A DNA stretch of 64,000 bases from Fusarium oxysporum f. sp. lycopersici 4287 (GCF_000149955.1 NC_030989.1:4414402-4478401); one strand, 5' to 3'. Numbered from the stretch's first letter, positions 11,402-21,307 are shown. Numbers and translations are program-made. The notes: generated from the letters alone by a model not told the origin.

Positions 11402-13568
11402 ATGTCAGACAACAAATCTGACGTCAAAACTTTACAACCTCATACTCTCTGCTCCCTCTGTACATCTTTCTGGGAACGTGCAACATGCCTCAGATTCCGA
11501 CCTGAAGTCCTTCTCAGCGGCGGAGAAGGTGTCCCATCGATGCCACAGCATCTTCTCTTCACTCCCAGCCGCACTGATGTTCTATCCGCTGCCTCGCAAG
11601 GCTGCCACTTCTGCTCCATCATCGTTGGAGCTGTTGTAGGATGCACCGGAGATCATGGTGATCGGCAGTTCTCTGGTGACAAGAATGGCCCTGTCTATAT
11701 CTCAATAGCGATGTTGGAAACAGATGCCGGGACCTTTCTCCTTACGTTGTTTCCCTGCGAAGAGTCAAAGATTTTCAGTCATGATCAAATACTCAGCGAT
11801 TATCCCTTACAACTGCGCCCAGTCACAGGTATAACTTATTGGGTCCTTAGATTCTCTGGGCTAATCCATTTCAGAGGGTCACGGAGGCATAAAAGCTGAC
11901 AATCAACACCTTTTATCGACGCTGCAGTCAACAACCTATTCCAACGCAACTGCTGACTTCATCCGATCTTGGATTACTGAATGCCAGAGTACTCATATCC
12001 TGTGCGGCGACGACCTTTTGAGCCTGATTCTTGGTTCCACGGAAACAAAAGCACGACCTCGGCGCTTGCTAGATCTATTAGCCTTCCAGGACGTCGAGAA
12101 AATACGAATTATCGAGGCCAATAATGACCACACCAAGGAATACTGCGCCTTGAGTTACAGCTGGGGATTCAGTAAGCCCTATGTCATGACGTCGTCTAAT
12201 TTCGCGGCGTTTCAGAAAGAAATTCACGTCAAAGATTTGCCGAAACTACTACAAGACTCTATTCAAGTCGTTAGGAGCCTCGGGTTTAGGTACTTATGGA
12301 TCGATGCCCTTTGCATAATGCAAGATGGAAGCCAATCTTCTGCAGCGTCGGACGACTGGGTTGACCAGGCAGGCAAGATGAACGACATCTTCGGGAACGC
12401 AGTTGTCACCATCGCGGCAGCCGAATGCTTTGATGGCAACTCAAGCATGATCGTGCCGCGAAATCCGTTGAGTCAACTATCTTGTCGACTGGACGCGAGC
12501 ACGAATCTCTACTATGAAGTCGTTCCATCATGCACTCCACATTGTTTGTTACACCCTTTCGATAAAGCGCGCTTTCACCTCGATACCAGAGCATGGGTTT
12601 TCCAGGAGCGAATATTGTCGCCTCGGACGGTGCACTTGACTCGCAACTTCGTTCATCTTGAGTGTAGGACTGAGCTCCGTTGCGGAGCTATGGGAGGATC
12701 TGACGCATGCTATCACAGCGGCGCAATTGCCAAAGCAGATTATCAAGTACTGTTTTCCATGTTCGGACCCTACGGGCTTGATGAATCTGCCCACGACGCA
12801 TTTCTCTCCTTCTGGCATGAGCTCGTCAGGAGATATTCGACAACGAATCTGAGCCGCAAGTCAGACTTGCTGGCTGCTTTGGCTGGTCTTGCAAAGCAAG
12901 TTCAGACAAAATCACAACTCACCTGGTCATTTGGGTTATGGCAAGAGCATCTCCTCCGAGATATGCTATGGTATATCAGGGGAGGAAGAGGCGCGCCTTG
13001 TCGCGAGAGGTCGCCGACTTGGTCTTGGGCTAGCATTGATGTACAGGGACCGCAGATCATTTATGAGCCCGCCGCACGGGTTTCTCTTCTCGCGGACATC
13101 ATTGGTCTGCCAGATGCAACAGACTTTGTACACCGCGGTCTACTGGTAGATGCAACGAAACATTGCGTCAAGGTTTCAGGCCTGTTACGACCTGGCGCTC
13201 CGGATTCGTTAAAATATGGTCAAAATTCTGCTTCTATCATGAACAAAGATATTCGTGTCCATAGGAATTGCCAAGGGATACAACATATCCACCGCCAATG
13301 CCCATTTCACCCAGACTACGACCTCCCAAACAACATCGAGTTGTACAGCTTACTTATAGCTTGCGCTTCGGGAGCCCAACAAAGAATGGGCTCTTCTCAA
13401 AGTTCAGATACGCACGTGGGGATTGTTCTGACGCCTTCCCCAGAACATGAACGCCGATATAGACGCGTGGGCTATTTCCACATTGACATTCAGGAGGCAG
13501 ATGATGATGATCAAGGGATACCATGGATTCTGGAGAGCTCCAATTTTGTTGAAATAGAGGTCATCTAG
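11402..13568 (+). CDS. HET-domain protein (heterokaryon incompatibility type)
   Basis: Member of the HET family, whose domain triggers cell death or growth arrest after non-self fusion in filamentous fungi; the role of this copy is inferred. Exons 11402-11828 and 11875-13568 give 706 residues; the 46-base intron joins RPVT to EGHGGIKADNQ. A Cys pair (CSLC) near residue 18 starts an N-terminal region common to this subgroup. The HET domain begins near residue 231 with EYCALSYSWG, followed by LPKLLQDSIQVVRSLGFRYLWIDALCI and DTRAWVFQERILSPRTVHLT, so the three conserved blocks are intact. The C-terminal half contains SPTWSWASIDV, seen in many HET proteins. It is divergent from the MFS gene upstream and tail-to-tail with the Clr5 gene, the two stops being 17 bases apart. 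No NACHT or repeat domain is present. Confidence 0.92.
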
Positions 13569-13585
13569 CAGACACCTGACAAATC

Positions 13586-15064
13586 TCAACCGAGGCGGTG
13601 TAAAATATTCCTGATATACCCCTGTTGTTCTGTCACTCGACCTACACGCCTACTTGTTGGCTCAAACCATATTAGTGCTTCGTTCAATGACTCATCAACA
13701 TATCGAGATGCTTCCTGCAAGTGTCGTAAACAAGTCTCTCGATCATTACGCGTGATTTCAAAGCGTATCTGCTCTATTCTGCCTAGGCCCTCTAGAGCAG
13801 CGTAGCGCAACTTGGCCCTTGGGAAACCACTGAGTTGTTCAGCCCGTTCCAAAGCCATCCTGTAGTACGACTCTGCGCCGTCTAGATCACCACCATCTAG
13901 GTGATCATCTGCGACATTGGTGACAGTCCAGACAACGTTTCGTGCGAATGGTCCATAGAACGATTCTTGGTTCCGCAAAAGCTGAGCGCGGCGGTATCCG
14001 CCTTCAATACGGTCTCGACCGTGGTAAAGGCAGTCACAAAGTCGCTCCTCGATATATAGACGATGCCAGGTGTGGGGAGACTTATCGGAGAATACTGCCA
14101 ATGCGGCCCGAAGACTCGAGATAGCCGTGCACTGCAGTAGCCCAGGTGGCAATAAGGTGAGGGACACCAAGAATTGGATGAGAGGGGAGGGTGTCCGTAA
14201 AGACGAAGCCATTGCCGCTGAATACCGGAGCAGGCATGTCAATACTTCCTGTGCATTGCACGCCGAGAGCTCACAAACGATGGCTAACAGTTGGGCAAGA
14301 CTCATTGGATGGCAGTCTGCGAGAAGAGGCTGAACAAGGTCAAAAGCTTGATGGAAGTGTGGAAATGCGCCTGGGCCTCCACGCATCATCTGTGCTAGGC
14401 CTTCTTGCATGCGGTTCCCGAAACGTCCATGTGTCGTGAACTGATGAACCTCAGGCTCTGGATGTATGTCTTGGCTGAGGTAGACTCCGCAGTAGTCAGT
14501 TAGACTGGCAGCTGCCTTTTGCTCCAGGGTGAATATAGGCGTGGAAATATTCACAGGAGACATGGACATGGCCACACTGCTGGCTGAGGATAGCGCAGCG
14601 AGTGTTGAACTACCTTCGCTCGTACCCTCCACAGGACTATCTCCCTGTTGAAGAAGCCTGACAGCTGGCTCTTCTTGGGACACTGCAGCTGAACGACACC
14701 AATGAATTGGGTTCTGTATGCCCTTCCGTCTAAAGTATCGCAGGATCTCATGCAACGGGACATGGCGTCCTCGGATCACGAACCAGGGTTCTGGGACTGG
14801 CCACGACGCAGGGTCTGGATCAAGTAAGCGAAGAGCCGCAACCATGCCGTGAAACTGGTTGTTTCTTTGCAGATTCCATTGGCTGATTCGAGCCCTGATC
14901 ATGCGCGTGTTGACCCAGTATCCTAGCGATTTCAGATGATCCCTGACCTCTGCCATAGAAAACCTGCGGTCGTGGTAGAGCTCTTTGATGAGGGGTCGCA
15001 GACGAGACCAGTCCTCGCTTGTTGGTATCGTAAGAGCCGATTGGGGATTTACGAGGGGATCCAT
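13586..15064 (-). CDS. Clr5-domain protein
   Basis: A 492-residue single-exon protein with an N-terminal Clr5 domain (about residues 15-70). The domain shows the W...L.P.I..LY pattern (DWSRLRPLIKELYHD), then MAEVRDHLKSLGYWVNTRMIRARISQW. Clr5 is a short fungal helical domain of unclear role, often placed before unrelated C-terminal regions. The rest is mostly helical with a TPR-like stretch near the end (DLDGAESYYRMALERAEQL followed by another Leu/Ala helix pair) and no catalytic motif I recognise. The start at MDPLVNP is preferred over an ATG at 15133, because a TATA-like run (15116-15129) lies between the two and the domain normally starts near the N-terminus. It is convergent with the HET gene. 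Confidence 0.8.
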   Translation of the reverse strand: MDPLVNPQSALTIPTSEDWSRLRPLIKELYHDRRFSMAEVRDHLKSLGYWVNTRMIRARISQWNLQRNNQFHGMVAALRLLDPDPASWPVPEPWFVIRGRHVPLHEILRYFRRKGIQNPIHWCRSAAVSQEEPAVRLLQQGDSPVEGTSEGSSTLAALSSASSVAMSMSPVNISTPIFTLEQKAAASLTDYCGVYLSQDIHPEPEVHQFTTHGRFGNRMQEGLAQMMRGGPGAFPHFHQAFDLVQPLLADCHPMSLAQLLAIVCELSACNAQEVLTCLLRYSAAMASSLRTPSPLIQFLVSLTLLPPGLLQCTAISSLRAALAVFSDKSPHTWHRLYIEERLCDCLYHGRDRIEGGYRRAQLLRNQESFYGPFARNVVWTVTNVADDHLDGGDLDGAESYYRMALERAEQLSGFPRAKLRYAALEGLGRIEQIRFEITRNDRETCLRHLQEASRYVDESLNEALIWFEPTSRRVGRVTEQQGYIRNILHRLG

Positions 15065-15860
15065 TAGGGCGACTGATTTAGGAATGAAGGCATGCAGAGT
15101 CTGTGATGGATGGATATTTGGATATATATGCATGGGCGTTTTGTAGTTAGTATATTGGCGTTCCGCTTAATGGGCTAGACCACATCATGGCTGTCAAATG
15201 CCCGGCCCTTCCCATTCCATCTCTTAAGCAGTGAGGGGCTCAAGGGTCTTTCAGCACTTGGAACCCCTCGCATGTTAGCGATATGCAGGTCTAGTGATCC
15301 AGATGTCCGAGCAACTTGTCACGACGCATTAGTCTGATAGCTCATTGGATACCCCTCAAAGTGCACATTTGTGAGGAGGCATTCTTGTAGCGTTCTTCCA
15401 TAAATATGCCTACGCTAGCCACGAGAAGGCAGTCTTGTTCTAGTGTAGGACTCATTCGGCAAATGCAGCAGTTGAAATCAGCCCATTTGGGCTTGAAACT
15501 TGAGGAACGGGAAAAAGATCGAGGGTTCAGCTCGTACGGCTGAGTTGCAATAGCGTGTAAATTGCAACATTGGCCCAATCAACGGTAACGAGGAGGTCAC
15601 TATTGATCTACTTATTGATTTTCAACCCGGTTTATCAGAGTTTAAGCTCAATTGGTGTCACTTTACCGACAATGCAACCACTATAGCTCTTCAGGCACAA
15701 GAACACACAGCAGGTGGCAGATAATGATCGAATGAGTGCTCCGTTTCGATTTCGCGAAAAGGTCAAAGTATTATTCAGCACTTAGAAAGAAAGAAGATAA
15801 AACCAAAACAGCAGAGTAGGGTAATTAGAACCAGCTTCAAACGGAGTCCAGTCCTTCCAA
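15065..15860. other. Intergenic upstream of the Clr5 gene
   Basis: Promoter side of the Clr5 gene and 3' side of the small CaaX gene. No supported gene. Confidence 0.4.
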
Positions 15861-16127
15861 CTACATTACCACACAACTATCCGTCACAGCATCAACGATC
15901 TCCTCCACGATCCCACCACTATCACCATCGTCACTATCACCGTACCCCGAGAATCTTGTATGAACGTCAGAGTCATGGATTGGCTGATTTGTAGTTGTGT
16001 CGACGTAGCTGGCGCCATTGTTGTAGTCAACGCCAACTGTGTGGTTGTCACCTGTTGTATACTCAGGTTTGTCAACGCTGGTCGGATATTCGACCTTTGG
16101 AGGAGGTGGAGGAGTTTCTGAAGACAT
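15861..16127 (-). CDS. Small acidic protein ending in a CaaX box (hypothetical)
   Basis: An 88-residue frame, not recognised as a known family. It starts in a good context (AAACATGTC) with Met-Ser-Ser-Glu-Thr, then a run of five prolines, an Asp/Thr/Asn-rich middle and a very acidic stretch. It ends DAVTDSCVVM. The last four residues, Cys-Val-Val-Met, match a CaaX prenylation box, with Met favouring farnesylation. There is no signal peptide and no membrane segment, so a lipid-anchored soluble protein is the simplest reading if it is translated. A TATA-like run lies near 16270-16277, about 145 bases upstream on this strand. Its position between a Clr5 gene and a HET gene is notable. A chance frame cannot be excluded. 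Confidence 0.45.
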   Translation of the reverse strand: MSSETPPPPPKVEYPTSVDKPEYTTGDNHTVGVDYNNGASYVDTTTNQPIHDSDVHTRFSGYGDSDDGDSGGIVEEIVDAVTDSCVVM

Positions 16128-17063
16128 GTTTGACAGGGTTTTGATGACAGGTGATGTGAATTGCTTGCGGAGCTGAAATAGATGGGTTGTTCAGCTGAGA
16201 GTTGTAAGGTATTGAGTCAAGTTTGCTGTAGGTAGCCTGAGCGCGTTCGTGATGGAGTCAGGACCAAGAATATATACATGTTTACACATTACCTTACTCC
16301 ACGACCTACACGGAAATACGGGGGAAACTGCGTAGACCATCGACGCACCCAAAGTGCCCGGGCAAAGGCACAACTGTGCCTTATCCCCGTCCTAAAGCGG
16401 AGTGCTTTCACTCTGAAGACGCTTTCAGCCTTAAACAAGGTAGCTAATGTATGGGCATTGTTAGTTAGTTGGTGATGCATGGGCGTTCTGTCAAACTAGC
16501 GGTTTTAGACGGCCACAGTCTTCCATTAGTGTAGACGACTTACACAAGCGACACGACACAAGAACTGCTTTTCAAACGTCGCACTTAAAGTCGCTCTTTC
16601 AGCTTCTCTTCAGCTCGCATATGCATGGGCTTTCTGTAAATATTTGGCGTCTCTAGGGGCAGCTACCATCTCACAGACCTACCCTTGCTTTGTGAAATAA
16701 CCTTATCAGCAAGCATACTGATCAAAGACCCTAGAGCGGTATAGGGACCACATCACTATGAATTATATTGGAGTCGCAGTATTGTGGTTGTACGCCAAAA
16801 AGTGTCTGGATTCAGCCTCGCATGCTTTGATACTCGACGCGGATTATATATGACTGAGATTGCCTCTCTAGAAAGGAGATTCATCTGGGTCAAAACAAGA
16901 CACAAAGAATCAGTTCACATAAGTTGTATGCCTACTTTCCAATACCCCAAATCTGACCTTGATCTCCCTTGCTGAGGTTCTAGCAGAGATACAGCTCTGA
17001 TCATCCTACCCACCAATAATCCCCCCTCAAGACATCTCCTGTCTACATAAAGAAAGGATTAAC
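16128..17063. other. Intergenic between the two tiny genes
   Basis: Divergent region between the CaaX gene (minus) and the Cys-pair gene (plus). Short frames here have no coding character that I can support. Confidence 0.4.
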
Positions 17064-17353
17064 ATGGTCTTCCACCTCATCCCAGCCCTCGCAGTCGCAG
17101 GCGTCAAGTATGTGATCAAAGAAGCAACTGATGCCCCGACTTGTGGCAAATGTGGTAGGGAAAAGTTGAAGATGTGGGCGGGCCTCCGTATCATCTTCCT
17201 TTGTGAGGATTGCGAAGATGGCATGAAAGTCAAGATAGGCTTGAAGGCCGTGCAGATCGCAACATTTGGTGTAAGCTAATGTCTCTTCAATTTGGGTTCG
17301 ATGTGTGATATACTAGATTATCTGCTAATGTTGGCTTGTAGTTGGCGAATTGA
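17064..17353 (+). CDS. Small Cys-pair (zinc-ribbon-like) protein, hypothetical
   Basis: Not recognised. Exon 17064-17270, intron 17271-17341 (GTAAGC donor, GCTAAT branch-like site, TTGTAG acceptor), then four codons to TGA at 17353. Without splicing the frame ends three codons after the donor, so the product is about 71-73 residues either way. It has a hydrophobic N-terminus (FHLIPALAVAGVKYVI), then Cys-Gly-Lys-Cys, a short hydrophobic segment (WAGLRIIFL) and Cys-Glu-Asp-Cys. Two CxxC pairs about 20 residues apart suggest a single zinc-ribbon-like knuckle. The N-terminal hydrophobic stretch is short and lacks a clear cleavage site, so secretion is doubtful. It lies between HET-region genes on the same strand as the second HET gene. 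Confidence 0.45.
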
Positions 17354-17782
17354 TCCCCTGTGTTATGATTGAAGAGGCGATGATACCACCTCGACGCAAC
17401 CAAGATTGACTTATCTTTACCAACTGAATCCAGAAATACTAAGAGATTAGGCAGAGCTGCCTGGGAAGATTTATGTAGGAAGATTGGGTACGGGAAATGA
17501 TTCTGTGATTTGTAGGATCAGGGATTGGACGGATGATGATGAATGCCAGCCTACAGCAGTCACTCTTTTATAATAAGGATCAATAACAACACAAAAATTA
17601 AGCTTAGACAATATTAGAATTGTCCTTTAATTATCCTCTATTGTTTCCTGACAATTATGGCCTGTGATTTCCCAGTCGCGTACATGAACGCGGAGCAGGA
17701 AGGCGTTGTGCAACTTCTGAGTTTCGGCAACGCTACCAGAGGTCTCAGGTGGTACTTATACCAGACTACAATAGAGGACCAG

Positions 17783-17846
17783 AGAATTCCTTCTTGAAAG
17801 CCTCGTCAGATGACGGCAGAATCATCAGCCTCTTTATAAGTTCCCA
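17783..17846 (+). repeat. Diverged direct repeat, copy A
   Basis: Matches 18110-18168 over about 60 bases, sharing GAAAGCCTCG, AATCATCAGCC and AAGTTCC in the same order. Copy A has T where copy B has C at several sites, including TTATAAG versus TTACAAG. Confidence 0.65.
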
Positions 17847-17865
17847 GAAAGCAGTTAAAAGACCT

Positions 17866-18010
17866 CTAATTCATCCCAAGTAATCCTAATATTATTTAAG
17901 TATTTATATTTAATTAGGTAAAGATCTTTACTATATTCTAGGTTAATAATAATATTATCCTAAGTTTATACTTAAATAGGGCTATATATACTAAAGATCT
18001 ATAGAGATAT
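17866..18010. repeat. AT-rich block with inverted-repeat arms
   Basis: Very AT-rich compared with its surroundings. TATTTAAGTA at 17893-17902 is inverted at 17969-17978, and AGATCTTTA (about 17922-17930) recurs in part, inverted, near 17991-18000. It may be a decayed small transposon or RIP-altered remnant. No terminal target-site duplication was identified. Confidence 0.45.
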
Positions 18011-18109
18011 AAGGGATATTCCAGACTTTTGGCCCTGGTTGTGTTGGAGTGCAACTGCTAGCCAATAGGGTCGGCCGCACTGAAGCAGCCTGCAGTTGCA
18101 GTTGCCCCA

Positions 18110-18168
18110 AGAATGCCTTCTCGAAAGCCTCGCCGAGTGAGGAATCATCAGCCGCTTTACAAGTTCCA
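18110..18168 (+). repeat. Diverged direct repeat, copy B
   Basis: Second copy of the unit at 17783-17846, lacking about five bases in the middle. It ends about 73 bases before the start of the second HET gene. Confidence 0.65.
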
Positions 18169-18241
18169 TCTCAATTTTTGGTTTCAATCCTTACAGTAGT
18201 AATTCTACAGATTCCATCCCCATATCTTACGTGTTTGCGCA

Positions 18242-20377
18242 ATGCGGCTTTTAAATGTCGTCGACGAACGGCTCGAGAGCTTCTTCGACGAGAACGAGAT
18301 CCCACCGTACGGTGTTCTATCGCATAGATGGGGGAAAGACGAAATCACGTTCCAGGACCTAACACAAGGGTCATTACAGGACTTTCAGGATCGCCAGTCG
18401 TTCTCCAAGATCTGGTATCTGCTCGACCGGGCCGATAAAGATGGTTTATCTTATGTCTGGGTAGACACATGCTGCATCGATAAATCGAGCAGCGCAGAAC
18501 TCTCAGAGGCCATCAACTCTATGTTCAGATGGTATCAGCAGTCAAGAAAGTGCTATGTCTACCTCGACGATTTTGACGCTTTATCGAACCGCAAAAACAT
18601 ATATCACGAATCTTCTGACGGTTCCGATAGAGTTGCTATCCTCGATGAATCGGAGACCTCCTTCTTCGATAGCCTTTGGTTCACCAGAGGATGGACTTTA
18701 CAGGAGCTCATAGCACCACGAAATGTTGAGTTTTACGACAAGAACTGGATTTACTTTGGTTCGAGAGATTTAACGCTCCTCGATCGTATTTGCAAAAGAA
18801 CTGGCATTTGGCCGCAGTTGTTTCGAGAACCCCGATGTGCATGCCCAAGCGAAAGGGGGCATTCTGCCTTTGCAGTTCGCGACGGTATCTGTGCTGGATG
18901 TCAAGGACTTGACACACTCCCTCAGACTTTGGACTCCTTTGCCGTCTCCATCAAAATGAGCTGGGCATCGTCCCGTATCACGACTCGCAAAGAAGATGCG
19001 GCCTATTGTCTCCTCGGCCTCTTCAACTTAAACATGCCATTGCTATATGGCGAAGGTGACAAGGCATTGCTGCGTCTTCAAGAGGCCATCGTCAGGCAGT
19101 CCAAAGACCAGTCAGTCCTGATATGGCGTGCTCGCCCTGATGTTGCACCTCAGGGCTTTGCACCTGGCTGTTTGGCTCCTTCATCTAGCGCCTTCAAAGA
19201 ACCCGTTCACATTCTTGGCCGGCGGGTTTTCAACAGGGTCGACAAGAAGTATGAGGCTAATTTCCTTGGGAATTTGGCTACAATGGAGATCACTGATACA
19301 GCTATACGCACCAGCTTGTGGATTTGCCCCTGTAAGGTAGTGCCTGACGGGACGCAGGCTACTTCCCGAAACCTCTGGCTGGGTATCATGCATCTCGCAT
19401 ACGACGATGATTACCTTGTGCGACCTGCCTTGCTGCTAGAGTATATGGGCACTGTTGATATGTATCGAAGAGTCTACCATCAGCATATTGTTCCCATTAA
19501 TCCCAGGATAACTCGAGGCTCGTTCGTTGTAGAGTCATCGATTGGCGAAGTCGATCGACGTCTCTCGCTTACTCCATCTCTCGACGAGGCCACCAAGAAG
19601 GACATCAGCATTCTGCTTCAGCAGAGCCCCATCAATGCAACGGCCGGTCCTTCTCCTGAAGAGGACCCGGAGACTGGACCTGTGTATTTCGTTTTGGATA
19701 AGCAGAAGCTGGATTTTACAATGGACAGTGGAGGCAGTCACCCTCCTTTTAGCCGTTACCAAGGTCGCGCCACCCAGATACCGTCACGCTGGGCTTTTAA
19801 GAGGTGCCAGCACAAAGGAGACGGTGAGAGGTATTTTGGCGGCATTCACTTTGTTAATTTTATGCCTGAGGTCCCAGAAAGATCAAACTCGGATCAAGGG
19901 CCAAATGGACAAGGTGTTGGTCGATTTGCGTATACGGCTGTCATATGGGGTATAAATCGCGAAGTGCTCAAAGGGAGGACCGATCCGTCACCGTGGCATC
20001 TGTGGTGCCGGGTCTTTGATCTTCACAGTTTTATAGAACACGCCCGGACCTCGAACGAAGATTTACAGCCAAATCAGCTCTATGGAGAGATTGAGGGTCT
20101 CAGTGCAGGCGAGATCCAGAGGCGCATGAAGAACCAGCGGTCGCGGCTCTGCCTAGCCGAATATGAGAAGCTCGAGATTCCACAACCATCGGGTCCGAAG
20201 GCACTATTCCCTTCCTCTTACGGAAATAACTGGGCGGAAGATAAGATGAGTGATGGCGGGAGGCATTTGGCAGCCAAGGTTGCGTTGGTTGAAGGACTGG
20301 GTCGGAGGGTTTTTGAGCTGCACATCAAGATCACAGGTAGTCAAAACATGGAAGGCATGTCTATAGAGTACGAGTAG
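18242..20377 (+). CDS. HET-domain protein, HET-E N-terminal type
   Basis: A 711-residue single-exon protein whose N-terminal HET domain resembles that of HET-E/HET-D type incompatibility proteins. Conserved blocks in order: YGVLSHRWG (residues 23-31), LSYVWVDTCCIDKSSSAELSEAINSMFRWY (about 70-99) and WFTRGWTLQELIAPRNVEFY (about 143-163). The following region, with SRITTRKEDAAYCLLGLFNLNMPLLYGEG and ALLRLQEAI, is the usual extension in this subgroup. Between them is an insertion with CAC and CAGC Cys pairs (about residues 200-222). There is no NACHT or WD40 part, so it is a short HET protein, which might act alone or with a partner. The ATG lies immediately before RLLNVV, the expected start in this subgroup. 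The upstream region is repeat-bearing. Confidence 0.93.
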   Translation: MRLLNVVDERLESFFDENEIPPYGVLSHRWGKDEITFQDLTQGSLQDFQDRQSFSKIWYLLDRADKDGLSYVWVDTCCIDKSSSAELSEAINSMFRWYQQSRKCYVYLDDFDALSNRKNIYHESSDGSDRVAILDESETSFFDSLWFTRGWTLQELIAPRNVEFYDKNWIYFGSRDLTLLDRICKRTGIWPQLFREPRCACPSERGHSAFAVRDGICAGCQGLDTLPQTLDSFAVSIKMSWASSRITTRKEDAAYCLLGLFNLNMPLLYGEGDKALLRLQEAIVRQSKDQSVLIWRARPDVAPQGFAPGCLAPSSSAFKEPVHILGRRVFNRVDKKYEANFLGNLATMEITDTAIRTSLWICPCKVVPDGTQATSRNLWLGIMHLAYDDDYLVRPALLLEYMGTVDMYRRVYHQHIVPINPRITRGSFVVESSIGEVDRRLSLTPSLDEATKKDISILLQQSPINATAGPSPEEDPETGPVYFVLDKQKLDFTMDSGGSHPPFSRYQGRATQIPSRWAFKRCQHKGDGERYFGGIHFVNFMPEVPERSNSDQGPNGQGVGRFAYTAVIWGINREVLKGRTDPSPWHLWCRVFDLHSFIEHARTSNEDLQPNQLYGEIEGLSAGEIQRRMKNQRSRLCLAEYEKLEIPQPSGPKALFPSSYGNNWAEDKMSDGGRHLAAKVALVEGLGRRVFELHIKITGSQNMEGMSIEYE

Positions 20378-21307
20378 GTAGGTCACAAAGGGGGTCTTAT
20401 GGATCTTTAGTGCCTATGGGCATCTGTAAGCATAAACTTAGGATAATGTCATGACCAATCTAGAGGATACCAGAGAACTTTACCTAACTGACATAAATAT
20501 TCAGACAGAGATAGGATAATTCATGATAAGTTTAGCGGATTCTTTGACAATCTTGCCTAATTAATTTTCACTCCTCTAATCCTTAGTCTAAGGTCTTTTA
20601 ACTCCGACGAAGCCGGCCATCTAGTTAACCTCCACCACCAAAATCCACCAGCTAACACACCCTTTCAACACAGCCTCTCCATCACCTCATCCCCATCTCA
20701 ATGTCTCAAATCCCAAACCCCAACTCGTGCAATTCACAATTTCACATGTCCTTTCCCAATTTTTGCCTCAGACAATGCAATCATCGAGTCATCCAGCCAT
20801 AGGGTTATCCATTGCCGCCGAATCCAATGATCCTAGTTAACAAAGCTGCATTCAGCTGCACCTCCATCCAATGTCCTCGCTCTGTAGAGTCATCCTTGGC
20901 TGTATGTCACTGATTGGTTAGCGTTTGACGAATGACGACTGTTTTACAGGGGCTCAGCAGCTTTCGCTTCTTTAGTGAGGTCCGCTAAGGGCTTTCTTAT
21001 CTACGTGACATAATAACTTGAGCACTGAGCCTCTGTTCTTAGGGGAGGGAGTGTGTTGGTTATACTGGCGTGAGGTGGTTCGACAGGGGAACGATCGACC
21101 GGGCTGAGAAGACCCCGCTACCCAAAGCACTCAATCAGAGCTGTTGCTAAGAATATCCTCGGCCTGGGTCATGTGTGAGTGACCTTTTCATGATTCTCGC
21201 CATCTTCTTCACTCTTTGTTTACTGTTTTTCTTCCTCACGTTCTTGTTATCTCCGATGGCAATGTAAATCAACCCCTCTACTCGCGCTTGAAAACCCTTA
21301 CGTCACG
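20378..21307. other. Intergenic between HET gene 2 and the lipase
   Basis: Both neighbours are on the plus strand. The first 200 bases are AT-rich and hold the 13-base element (20591-20603) that is inverted at 17853-17865. The remainder is the likely lipase promoter with CT-rich tracts. Confidence 0.5.

Larger units (their letters stand above)
17354..18241. other. Repeat-bearing, AT-rich intergenic region before HET gene 2
   Basis: Holds a diverged direct repeat, an AT-rich block with inverted-repeat arms and the promoter of the next gene. No coding frame is supported. Confidence 0.6.
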
